64,000 bases of DNA from assembly GCF_932294415.1 (NCBI RefSeq), contig NC_065543.1:42554277-42618276 (forward strand), written 5' to 3'. Within the stretch, counting starts at the first letter, position 1; every line of letters starts with the position of its first letter. The stretch comes from Quercus robur. Taxonomy: Eukaryota; Streptophyta; Magnoliopsida; Fagales; Fagaceae. Under the pieces are notes generated by a model. That model worked only from the letters and a program-made list of their open reading frames with translations. It searched no databases and was not told the DNA's origin. Made by a program: the position numbers and the translations under genes. Shown one piece after another: positions 45,800-56,497 of this stretch.

Positions 45800-46945
45800 A
45801 TTGAAAACCATTCATAAACTATAGAAGAACTGGTGATGCGTCAAAAAACTAACAACTATTATTGATGGAAGAGTGAAACTATAGAAGAATTGTGCTTGTG
45901 ATGCGTTAAAGACTTAACAGCCATCGTTTTCTTCTTCTTTCTCTTTTTCTTTCTTTTTTTTTTTTAATAAATTGTCTTCATTTTCTAATGAAAAGTAATT
46001 GTAAAGTTTGTAAACATAATTGGTTAGAAGTATCTAGTTTGTAAATGATCAAATGAGCATTGCGTGCTTTCATTACCACAAGTACAACAACTGTAGTGGA
46101 ATAGCAAAAAATGATCTGTTGCATGCATGTATAAAGATGATTTAGTTCTTAGATTACACCTTTGAGAACGACAATTTTGTTCCCATACAGGGGTAAAAAA
46201 GTAAATAACAGAAAAACACTTTTCCTTCTTCACAAGGTGGAGGATCAGGTTTGAGTTATGAAGCAGAAATTGATAGTCATAGTCATAACAATATTGATGA
46301 AAACAATAATAAGATGAAGCACAAATTATTTCCAGAACAGAGTCTTACTTGGCAATGTGAAAACTTGAATTTCTTCTTTGAGAATCAATGCACTTGTTGA
46401 TCTTTTGTAATAAGAGATTACAATTTTGGAATTTGAGATTACAAAATAAGGAAAATGGTAAAAAAAGAAGAGGATGGGAAGAGGATGGGAATTGGCCAGT
46501 TCACTAGATGATCACAACCATCCATCTGGAGAGGGTGGATCCCATCACCTGTCTTTTCATGGTCTTTTAGGTCCAGGTGTCAAGTTCCACCCCCTTCCTT
46601 TCCTTGCTTACACCATAATAGCACAGTTACCTAAGTACTAACTAGAAGTTACAACACTTCTCTGAAATAGAAGAAAAAGAACCAGATCGAAGAGTTCAAC
46701 TTTTTTAAAGTAAAAAATTGGCTAACTAATTGACCCATAATGAGAAATGACAAGCTTAGATAGAACTTTGTCAAATCAGAGCCACCAAATCCAACAGAGG
46801 TAGATTTGGATAGTCCCAAGCGCCTCTCAGTACAACTCCATGCCGATACATTTTCCCACCATGCTTTGAGAAGATAAGATAATAATGGTAGTGTGGGGGT
46901 ACACTAAAAAAGTTTTGATTTTTTACACAAATAATAATTAGGTCT
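45800..46945. other. Upstream region of the NBS-LRR gene, no other gene
   Basis: The short direct repeat GAAACTATAGAAGAA occurs around 45820 and 45880. T-rich tract at 45930-45970. No confident promoter element or ORF. Confidence 0.45.
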
Positions 46946-46949
46946 ATAT

Positions 46950-47091
46950 CTGGATTCTAGCTAGGGCTATCTAACGCTTCTTGTGTGAATTAAAATGATC
47001 CCAACCCTGCTCGTTAGTGGCAGTGTAAAACTCCCACATTGCTTGTGGCTTAGTGAAGTTAACAAATGCATACCCTTTGTTAAATCCTGTG
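46950..47091 (-). pseudogene. MEI2-like RRM exon fragment
   Basis: On the minus strand, after a TTTTTTGCAG acceptor, the sequence reads TGFNKGYAFVNFTKPQAMWE and FYTATNEQGWDHFNSHKKR, then a TAG, then IALARIQ. This is the centre of the C-terminal RNA-recognition motif (RRM_2) of plant MEI2/terminal-ear1-like proteins, including the RNP1-like KGYAFVNF. The family reads on through the TAG position (HSxKIxEIAxARIQG), so the stop is a mutation. No other exon of such a gene is recognisable nearby. It is a stray exon copy. Confidence 0.7.
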
Positions 47092-47330
47092 CTGCAAAAA
47101 AACAAAAGAAAAGGAAAATCGGGGAAGCTAATTACAATACTTGAGTACCTTAAAAAAGAAAAACAAGGTACTCAAGTTTTTTAAACTTGAGTACCTTTAA
47201 GAGGTTTCCTCTTATTTCAAGTGACTCACCTATTTAAAACTCAATTTTGTGAAACTTGAGTACTAAAATGTGGTACTCAAGCTTAAAATACCATTGTTTG
47301 AGTACTCGAGTACTCCAATAGTTTGAGTAC

Positions 47331-47530
47331 TATTGGAGTGCTCTTACTTTTTTTTGCGGCAAAAATAGCCAAATACCACATTTTGGTAAAATTTATGTCA
47401 AATTAACACTATTTTGAAAATATGTAGCAAAGTACCATGCTTTAGTACTCGAGTTTCACAAAATCAAGTTCTAAGCAACGTGGTATTTGGCTATTTTTGC
47501 CTTGAAAAAAAAAGTAAGAACACTCTAATA
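47331..47530. mobile_element. MITE with ~50-bp terminal inverted repeats
   Basis: 200 bp from TATTGGAGTGCTCTTAC to GTAAGAACACTCTAATA. The arms pair over about 50 bp, including GCAAAAATAGCCAAATACCA and its inverse. An adjacent hairpin (ACTCCAATAG / CTATTGGAGT) overlaps the left end. No ORF. Flanks GAGTAC and TCTAGG give no clear target duplication beyond TA. Confidence 0.75.
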
Positions 47531-47534
47531 TCTA

Positions 47535-47990
47535 GGAAACCAATTAATAAATTAGTATCTCTGTGTGCAATAATAGAGATGCATTTCTCTCTTTTTTTTA
47601 TTTGGAAATATTGAAGCTTGACATTCATAAGCACATACCCGCTAGAGAAAGGGAAAAACATAATATAATTGAATGAAACGCAAAAAGGCCAAAATCCAAA
47701 AAAGTTGGAGAAAAAAATACAGCATCATTTTAGTATACATATGAAAGTTCATCGCAGTAATTGAAAATATTCTTGGACTCAAACTCTAAGGGCTGTTTGG
47801 TAGAGAAATTTGAATAATGTTGTTTATATTTTTCTAAAATATGTGTGGGTGAAAAAGTGTATGAAAATATGTATAATATTATTTAAAAACTAAAAATATG
47901 TGTTTAAAATGCTCTACCAAAAGAGACTAAACATCACAAAAGTGATATAAAGAGCCTAATAAGCTGTATGACTAGGAGAAGTTAATTCCA
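47535..47990. other. Intergenic, no gene
   Basis: AT-rich. At 47806 the phrase AAGGGCTGTTTGGTAGAG looks like one end of a hAT or Harbinger-type MITE, but no matching end was found. Confidence 0.4.
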
Positions 47991-47995
47991 TAAAA

Positions 47996-48277
47996 CGCAA
48001 TTTTATCCGGAGTAAACAACTTGACAGGCTTTGGTCCATCAACATGTAGCAGTCTTCCTTGTTACTTCACATGCATCTACATGTGACACTTTTGGCTCTA
48101 TCTCTTGTTCATCTTCCAAGAAATTGCTCCTTTATTCGCAATTTTATCCGGAGTAAACAACTTGACAGGCTTTGGTCCATCAACATGTAGCAGTCTTCCT
48201 TGTTACTTCACATGCATCTACATGTGACACTTTTGGCTCTATCTCTTGTTCATCTTCCAAGAAATTGCTCCTTTATT
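47996..48277. repeat. Perfect 141-bp tandem duplication
   Basis: 47996-48136 and 48137-48277 appear identical, each running from CGCAATTTTATCCGGAG to TTGCTCCTTTATT. A third, diverged partial unit (TTGCTCCTCTATTTC, TTGATAGTACACTC) follows near 48359. The identity means the event is very recent, or is an assembly artefact. Confidence 0.9.
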
Positions 48278-48758
48278 TCGTTGTCTCTTGATAGTACACC
48301 GTGCATGGAGGCACTTTCTGCTCTAATCTATCTATTGTCAATTGTCATCTTCGAATAAATTGCTCCTCTATTTCTTTGTCTCTTGATAGTACACTCTGTA
48401 TTTTGTCCTTTAGCAGACTCCTCCAGCTGGATGCCATTATTTAGAATTATATTTGATCTTTTTTTAATCTATTTTTATATATTAATCGATTAATTCATTA
48501 ATTTATCTTAAAGTTTAAGAGAGAAAAACTTTTTTTTTCTTGATGGAAAGGAAATTTTATTGAACAGAGAAACAAAAAACAAACAAAGGCTAGCTTAGCT
48601 TTTCCCTCCTAATTACAGAAGCAGCTATCCTAAGAGCATCCACAGCAGGTGTGGCAAATGTGCTAAATGTCAAATATTTGGCACATTTGCCACACCAAAC
48701 ACAAAAATGGAGCTTTATGAGATGTGTCAAATCCCAAAAATTATACAACATGGCTACA

Positions 48759-48784
48759 GTACCGTTGCAAATTTGCAACGGTAC
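48759..48784. repeat. 26-bp perfect palindrome
   Basis: GTACCGTTGCAAA followed directly by its exact inverse TTTGCAACGGTAC, with no loop. It lies inside the possible transposon fragment starting near 48625. Confidence 0.9.
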
Positions 48785-48984
48785 AGACAGATGTTGCAAA
48801 AGTTTTATTACTTTATATTCCCTTTTCTCTCTCCTCTCTCTTCATTTTTTCTTTTCTCTTCTCTCTCTCTCTGGTTCCCTCTCTCTTCTCCCTATACCGA
48901 TTCCCTCTCTCTTCGACCAGTCCAGGATGTTCACCGTCAGCGACAATGGCGTAGCTCCGACGACGACAGCGCGCTCCGCCACGC

Positions 48985-49095
48985 TCGATCTCGCTCCAGC
49001 CACTCGATCTCACCCACGCTCCAGCTATGCTCGATCTCACCCATGCTCCAGCTACGCTCGATCTCACCCACGCTCGATCTCGCCGATCTCACCCC
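48985..49095. repeat. ~27-bp GC-rich tandem array
   Basis: About four units around GCTCGATCTCACCCACGCTC with CAGCTATG/CAGCTACG spacers. In contrast to the AT-rich flanks it is about 60% GC. Confidence 0.7.
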
Positions 49096-49719
49096 GAGGC
49101 CGCCGTCGATCTCACGCTCAGCCACGCTCCTACCACTCTGCCTCTCTCTGGTTGTGGGTTTTTTTTTTTTTTTTGGCTGCAATTTGGGTTGATCTGATGG
49201 TGGTGGTGGGCTGTGGGCTATGGGCGGTGATAGTGGTAGTGGTGGTGGGCTGTGGGGGTGATGGCCCTCTCCTCTCTATTTGAATCGATACAAGTAGAGA
49301 CTACATGTCCGGTATGATAAAAGTATTCAAGCGTGAAGGTGAAGTTGGGTCTGACCTTCATAGATTAAGGTCAATATTGGATCAAATTAAAACTACCTGG
49401 ATTAATTAAAAGCTGCTTAGATCAACTCATAAGTTTTTCTCTCTTAAACATTGACTACTACATAGTGGGCTTTATGCCTCTTGAGTCTTCCGTGGGAAGC
49501 TCTCTCTCCTAGTGAGACTAGTATCTTCCTTGTGAAGCTGAAAGTGGTTCTCGCTTACTTTCTTCTTTTCCTCATTCTAGTGACGCAATCAGGTGGATCT
49601 CGATCTCTCTCATCTTTTCCCTTTCACTGGTGAGTTCTTTCCTCTTATCTTATCCTTCTCATACTGTAGTGTATTTGGTACTTGGTTTTGGGTCTTTTTG
49701 CTATCCGTGGCTGTGGCCA

Positions 49720-50034
49720 TGGATGAGATTGATGTTGAAACCATTACAAATCAAGCCAAAAAATTTAGTTGGTTAAAAGGTAAAGTTGATTTAGAGGTGC
49801 TTCCCTCATCCAAAGAATCATCTAAACGGCTCCTTATTGGTAAAATCTTGTCAAAAAATTCCTTCCCTAAGGCTCTAGTTAAAGAAATTCTGGTTAAAGC
49901 TTGGATCCTTATAAACGATTTTGATGTTGCTCTAGTGGACAAGAATGTTTGTGTTTAGTTTTAATCATGAGGCAGATGTCAGACCTGCTTGGGATCGAAG
50001 ACCTTGGCTAATAAAGGCGGAACACTCAATTCTT
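49720..50034 (+). pseudogene. DUF4283-type LINE ORF1 fragment
   Basis: Starting at MDEIDVETITNQAKKFSWLK, the sequence reads KRLLIGKILSKNSFPKALVK and EILVKAWILINDFDVALVDK, then changes frame near 49955 (about 2 bases missing) into FSFNHEADVRPAWDRRPWLI and KAEHSILKRF. This is the DUF4283 domain found at the N-terminus of plant LINE ORF1 (gag-like RNA-binding) proteins: a helix, strand VxLVDxNVxxFxF, H-x2-D, and R-PW. The zinc knuckle and ORF2 are missing, so it is a short, broken fragment. Confidence 0.65.
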
Positions 50035-50552
50035 AAACGATTCAGTGACTGTCCAGACCAGAGTGTTGATGAAGAAGATTAAGGTCTTTTCAGTCTTGCA
50101 CTATCGTAACTTTTGACCATTTTTGGCATTATGCAATCAAACAGTTTTCACTTTATCTTCTATTTAAGAACTTTACACATGCACTTGTCTACATTGTCTC
50201 TTGCTGACTAAGCTTGGTTGCAGCAACGAACCCACAGCTACACGAAGGGGCTTGGGCCATGGTCCCCCCTTGAATTTCTTGTTTCTTTATTCTTTACTTT
50301 TGAGGGAGGATTTATTATTTATATTCCCAAAAATATAAAGTTATTCCCCTAAAAAATTATATACATAAAAGTTGTTTTTTTAAACCCATCTTTTTTTCTT
50401 TTATAAGATTTGAATATTGAAAATATAATTGTTAAATTACATGTACTTATTATATTATTTTTGTTTGTAAAATTACAAAAATAAAAAATAAAAACTATAT
50501 CAATAATGTCATGTTTAACTTTCAAATTTTTGTGGTAAAAAATTATGTATAC

Positions 50553-51030
50553 TGATGGGAATGACGAGAACACATTACCCTGACGAGGTCAACCTAGTGA
50601 CGAGGTCAACCTAGTGACGAGGTCACCTCTGACGACGAACAAGCCATCACCGACGAAGAAAGGAAAACCATTCAATGGTGCCAGCAAGTAACCTGGGCAG
50701 TTACAAAACCAGCAAAACAGACCGTTGGAGCCTAATAAAAGCCCCATAATTGGGCTGGAGGCGTTACAAAAGAGAGGTATTAACACCCCAACGGCTAGCA
50801 GTCAAGACCACATATATAAAGTCCTTACGTTGGCAGCATAAGGTACATAGATACTGAGACTCTGAGAAAATACCTCTTACTTTCTAGTTCTGTGAATTGC
50901 TTTATTGTTCTAACTTTGGCATCGGAGGCGTTGTGGCAAGCACCACACCGGTGACCCCTTTTAGAAGATACCCAAGTGTTGACGGGGAGTTCCATCTGCC
51001 TACTACGACTGACGAGTTTACACTTCATCA
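50553..51030 (+). mobile_element. Solo LTR with perfect 5-bp TSD
   Basis: 478 bp beginning TGATGGGAATGACG and ending CACTTCATCA (TGATG/CATCA inverted ends). It is flanked by TATAC on both sides (50548-50552 and 51031-51035). A TATA box CATATATAAAG lies near 50810. Near the left end is a direct repeat of GACGAGGTCAACCTAGT. No internal region. Fossil, likely Ty3/gypsy by composition. Confidence 0.92.
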
Positions 51031-51039
51031 TATACAAAA

Positions 51040-52555
51040 TAAATTTATTGATCGAATAATAAATAACACCTGATTGGAATGAAATTTGACATGCATGTTA
51101 AAAACATAAAAAAAAAATATACAATCTAACAATTAAAATTTCAAAATTCATATTTAATAAAAAAAAATGTAAGAAGAATTTAAATAATTTCTCTCTAAAC
51201 TAATTTAGAAAGAAACCTGTTCAAAAAATATGTGAAAGAACCCAATAAAAAAAAAAGTTAGGCTTCACATTTATGTGATTGATTCTAAGACCAAATATGT
51301 CGGTAAGATGTTGTTTTTAAAAAATACTTATTTTTTTTTCCATTGGTATTTTTAGAAACGGTTTTTTTCCCCCTTTATTCAAATGACTTTTGTTGTTAAG
51401 TTGTTTGTGATCCAAAGTTTAAAAAAATTGATTTTTTTTTAAATTATTTATCCTTGGTAATATTAATCAATTTTTTAATTCCAAAATATTAAATATATAA
51501 ATAGATAATATATAGAAATTTTATTTGTTTGGTAATTTATGGGAAATATAACTATAATATTTGACTTTTTCAAAAGAAATATACAAATAATCACAAAGTT
51601 ATTTTGTGTGTTTTCTTTTTATTTATTTATTATTTTTTATGGGATGTATTTTCTTTCATTGATTGGACAAAGAAATTTATTTAGAATAATGCTAAAACTA
51701 CTATAAACTTTAATACACAGGATTTACAAAATAGATGTATCAATTTTTAAAACATAATAAAAAAAGTATTACATTGTTGATGTAGCGCCAATTATATTTA
51801 TTATTACATTAATTTGTAAATATTTTGTAATAAAGTTGGAAGTAGGTTTGGTTTTTTTAAATTTATTTATTATGTTATTGATGTGGTAGTAATCACGATT
51901 ATTGTCACATCAATTTGTAATTTTTTTTAATTAAAGAGAAAAAATTAAGCATGTTCCCTGATTAAACTCAAGTATCGACCAAAAAAATACAAACATCGTT
52001 ATATTTTTCAAAGACAATTAATTTCAATATAACTATGTGTATGAATTTATGTATTACTCTTCTTCTTTTTTTCTTTTTTTTTACATGAACCATATGTATT
52101 ACTTAAGTAACTATATCTAAAGTTTAACCTTTGTAAAACTAGTAGTAGCTTGAACAATTTTCTTGTTGATATTTTGTATTTTCAGCTTCATTTTTTTTTT
52201 TTTTTTAAGTTACAAAAGTTAATTAAGATCCTAATTTTGTCTCTGCTTCTTTAGTAGTTCTAGGACCACAACTTTTTTTTTTTTGTCACAGCTTTGCCAA
52301 AATTTTAATATGATAAATTGAGAGTTGTTGCCTATCACTTCCACGTGGATGATCATTATTTTTTCTTCACCATTCATAGATTACTACATCAAAGTTGTGA
52401 CAAAAAAAAATTGTAATTCTAGATTTTCTTATATTTGTTTGCAAATCATCTTATTCAATGGAGTTTGGCTTCCTTCTAGTTCTTTTGAACATTAGAGGCG
52501 ACACAGGACTAATGCTTAGCATAAAATATAGATACTTGCCAATCTTGTCTTGTGT
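51040..52555. other. AT-rich intergenic, no gene
   Basis: Very AT-rich. A duplicated motif of about 50 bp (TTGATGTAGCGCCAATTATA and TTGATGTGGTAGTAATCACG, each running to AATTTGTAA) near 51777 and 51877 may be part of an old MITE beginning AGAATAATGCTAAAACTAC (51690). No coding signal. Confidence 0.4.
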
Positions 52556-52558
52556 GCA

Positions 52559-53179
52559 CAAGAGCTGTAAATGAGCTAAGATTTGTCGAGTAGTGAATGT
52601 TCAAGCTCGGCTCGACATCAAAAGTAGAATATTCAAGCTTGGCTTGAGCTTGATACGAGCCTACAAATAATGTTCAAGCTTGAGCTTGTTATAAAATATA
52701 AAATCTTGAGCTTAGCTTCGCTTGGCTTGATTCATTGGTCAAGCCAAGCTCGAGCTCAATATCAAGCCCAAACTCAAGCTCAATATCATGTTTTTTAACT
52801 TGAGATCGAACACAAGTATATTATCAAGCCTATATCAAGTTTATTATTTAGCCTATTTGGTTTGGATGGGTGGTCTCAACTTATAATTAATTAAAGTCTT
52901 AGAAGGATATGAGTTTACTTGTCAAGCTCATATCAATTTTATTACCAAACTCATAAATAAGCCTAAGCTCAACTTGTTTTGTTACTTTTGTATCGAGCCT
53001 TGGTGTTCACAATAAGCTTGTTCATGAACAATATTTTTTACTTGGGCTTGGCTCATTTATTAAACAAGCCTAAAACTAAAGCTTAAGCTTGGCTTGTTTA
53101 TAAACAAACAAACATGAACAAGCTTTTTATCGAGCCAAGCCCAAGCTATTTATGAACGGCTTGGTTCATTTACAGCCTG
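52559..53179. mobile_element. hAT-like non-autonomous repeat, AAGCTTGG-rich
   Basis: The left end CAAGAGCTGTAAATGAGC and right end GGTTCATTTACAGCCTG form an imperfect inverted pair of the CAGGGCTGTAAATGA type known from plant hAT MITEs. The interior is a dense array of GCTTGAGCTTG, CAAGCTCGAG and AAGCCAAGC motifs in both orientations. No ORF. No target duplication could be matched, so it is old. Confidence 0.6.
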
Positions 53180-55105
53180 AAAAGATGGAAGCCTCACTTT
53201 GTTTAATAAACACTTTACATTTTATATTCTTTTTGGATAATTCACATGAAATTTTCTACATTGGCTCTTGGTGCTTGTGCGTTTAACTAAGCTTGTTTCT
53301 AACTCATCTTATTTGCTTAAAATTAATTTTTTGTCCCTCCTTTAAAATAGTTGGCCAAACAATGTGCACATAAATAGCACTTATTGGCTTATTGCTTTCT
53401 CTTGCCATCATCTCAAGAAATTATTGGCACTCAACAGGCTAACCCCCACTTCACGTGAATCACGTGAAGAGCGAGCCCAAATCATGAGTCCCATATAGAG
53501 ATCCACTCTCATGTGCTAAGGGAATGGAGTCTGCCTATGTGGACTTATTATTTCATATTCATTGTCCATTAAGTTATTCTTAGTTTCACCAAAAGTATTA
53601 AGTACCAAAAGTATTGATTCTCAGAACAAGTATCAAAAGTATTATATAATAATAATAATTGTAGGGATATAGCCAATCATATGTCCAATTTTATAATTTG
53701 CTAACTTATGTGATTATGAGTGGTAGACATACATTTTTTGCCTTGTACAATCCATCACTTTACATAAATCGCTCACAATTGCACAACTCAATAAGTTGTG
53801 AAATTAAGTATAGAAATGGTTGTGTTGGTAAGTGGACTCATTAGATATAGGCAGCAGCACTACAAGGGTTTGATGTTGTAGCATTTGGTGTGCGTGAGGG
53901 ACTTAATAAGCAAAGTGAAGGGTTTGATATTGTTGCATTAGGCTTATGCATTAGTGTGAGAGCATCTTTCAGTGTGCTAAGGATTTGGTTTAATTAATTT
54001 ATGTTTCCAACAATTAGTGAGTATACGTGACATTTTTATTATTGATAATGGATTTTTTTGGTTAGGGTTCCATGTTGACACAAGAGACATCTCAAACTAT
54101 GTAACATGGATGGAGGAGCATCCAAGTTTTATAGAGCAAGCTATTTCTCATGATGTATTGGTTTCATCTTATGAATAAAATTTTTATAATTCTCTTAAAA
54201 AAAATTAATACCAATATCCTTAATAATTGATCAGTTCCTTAAGATGCTTAAGGGGATCCCTTTGTCATCCAAAGTAGAACTAGTTATTCTTTTTTCATGA
54301 CATAAATCTATATGAAAATTAAACAACCTGGGTAGCATTATACCTTACCTTGGAACTGAGTTTTCGGGTTGATCTCCGACTTGGTTGGACCTTGGTGAGA
54401 CTCTTTGACAATATCCAAAATATTGTTTTAAAGACTGACAGAAGATTAAAAAGCTTAATTTCAAGAGAAGTGCTACAAAGACAATATTTTCATAACACTT
54501 TCATAACATTTTTTGAGTAAAACTAAAATTAAAATATAGTCCTTAAAAAAATAATGATATAGCATTGTACAATTGGTTATTATACTTAAATTGTGATCCA
54601 AAATCATTGTACAGTTATTTTTAATTGAATATTAAAAATTACTATAGTTCAAAAAAAATTGAGGAAAAAAAAAAGTTTAAGCACATTTTTTCTTAAAGGA
54701 GAAGTATCCTAAAAATTATACTATGAATATTAAAAGATCAATTAATTATAAAAAAGACAAAGAATGGACATGACCCTCATAACAACAATTTAATTGAAAC
54801 CAAATTAAACTCACATCTTCAATTAATTTTTTTTCTGATTATTGTTCTAGTTTTTTAATATTAGTAAATCACGTACTATACTCTCAAATTAATTCTTTGG
54901 GTGATGCCTTTCTTATTATAGTGGAAGAGCCATATAGAGATTGAAATTCACACTATTTTGTAACCTAAAGAATAATAATTACGCCACATGAAACAAATGT
55001 CACTAATTTGAATCTCTTATTCCCTCTATTTTTCTTGCTTATGCAAACAAAAATGTGATCAGGGAAAAGATGTTCTCAACTATTGCATCGTTGGCTAGTT
55101 ACGGG
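53180..55105. other. Intergenic, no gene
   Basis: No supported gene. Near 53447 CACGTGAATCACGTGAAG holds two CACGTGAA motifs. Near 54469 AAGAGAAGTGCTACAAAG resembles one end of the MITE at 31785. A short frame around 54100-54177 (WMEEHPSFIEQAISHDVLVS) is unrecognised. Confidence 0.4.
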
Positions 55106-55167
55106 TAAAATATAAGTCAACTTAATTGACTTAGTTGTTAGAAATTTAAAGCCATATTTGTTAGTAA

Positions 55168-55198
<31 letters not shown>

Positions 55199-56033
55199 CC
55201 GAAACTTTTGAAACTCCCACAATTTTCCACGCCAGCACAACATTAAAAAATAAAAATAAAACATAAAACAATAAAACCAAAACCAAAAAAAAAAAAAAAC
55301 GTCATAAACCCATTCCCTACCCGACTCTGATTTTCACGCTTTCCCTTTCACGAAAACTCTGCCATTACCTTCTTCCCAGCTCCTCCTCAATCACACCCAT
55401 GGCAAGCCAATCAGACCCACGGCAATTCAACACCCAACCCATCTAGCCTACGTTTCCCGATCCTCTGCCTTTCCCTTTCCACGGCAAGACCTAACAGGCA
55501 CCTTCAACAAGGGTTACCAGAGATACACATATATATTTACAATTGAGAAAGGCTTAAGACAATTTGGTTTTCCTTTGAAGGAAACAAAGAAAAAAAAAGT
55601 GGGTACGATAAAGAAAGGATCTAGGAAGATTACCTTTTTGAGATTTGGCTTAGAATCCACAAAAAACAGAGATACTCAACCAACGACAAGCGGCTAATAA
55701 CTGGCTGTGAGTAGGGGTGTGCAAAACTTCACCGGAACCGACCCAACCGACCGCCGCCGACGACACCGTCCCGATTGTTGCGCCGACCGAATGAGCCGAG
55801 GCCGGCATTCGGACTTCGTCCTCCATTCCGATGCCGGTGTGGTGAAATCACCGGATTGACAAATCCGAAACCGAGCTGTGGCCGAACCGAACCGATACAA
55901 GATCTGTTCTGTCGTTCTGTTTTTTTTTTTTTTTTAATGAAGCTGATAAACGACATCGTATGTATGGGTGTTATTAAAAAAAAAAAAGAAGCAAAACGGT
56001 GCGTTTTATGCTAGGTTTTCAGATTCTCAGGGG

Positions 56034-56140
56034 TATATAAGTTCGTATGTTTCTCTCAGTATCTTATCTCTCTCTCTCGCTCTCGCCTCTCTACTCAAGT
56101 CTCGCCTGACGCAGAACACCGGTAAGCCGTAAGCTTCTTC
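56034..56140 (+). promoter_or_regulatory. Promoter/5'-UTR-like segment inside hAT element 1
   Basis: TATATAA at 56034-56040, followed 30-60 bp later by a CTCTCTCTCTCGCTCTCG leader, then CAGAACACCG|GTAAGCCG, which looks like a splice donor with intron-like T-rich sequence after it. This is the layout of a plant core promoter, pyrimidine-rich leader and first intron, and may be a captured gene start. No coding exon follows. Confidence 0.35.
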
Positions 56141-56397
56141 GTGTTTTCAGTTTTGTAGTTTGTCTTCGTGTTTTACTGTTTTTTTCATTTTCATTTGTTT
56201 GGGAAAGCTGAAAGCAAGAATGATTTTATTGCCATTGCTGTGTGACTGTGTCTCTCAAAGCAAAGCTTGTGTGAGTGTGACTGTGTCTGTATTGTGTCTT
56301 TCTATTTTGTGGGGGGTCCAAGTTGGACTAATGTGAGCTGCTTACACTTCGATATATGTAAGGTTGGATGGATGTAAGTAGCCTGAAAGTTTTATCA

Positions 56398-56455
56398 TTC
56401 ACGAAGCTGGATACACAGTGTAATCATGTCCAACTCCAAGTAATATAATATTATA

Positions 56456-56497
<42 letters not shown>

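Larger units (their letters stand above)
48625..49290. mobile_element. Possible DNA-transposon fragment with GC-rich insert
   Basis: Begins with TAAGAGCATCCACAGCAG, a terminus seen in many plant MITE/Harbinger-like repeats. Next come the palindrome at 48759-48784, a CT-rich tract (48815-48910), a tandem array of GCTCGATCTCACCCACGCTC units (48985-49095) and GTGGTGGTGGG runs. The opposite terminus was not found. Several overlapping open frames here are artefacts of the repeats. Confidence 0.4.

Noticed and set aside
48651-49283. Long overlapping ORFs of 161-210 codons
   Set aside because: They run through a CT tract, a tandem GC-rich array and GTGGTG runs, where every frame stays open by composition. 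No domain is visible.
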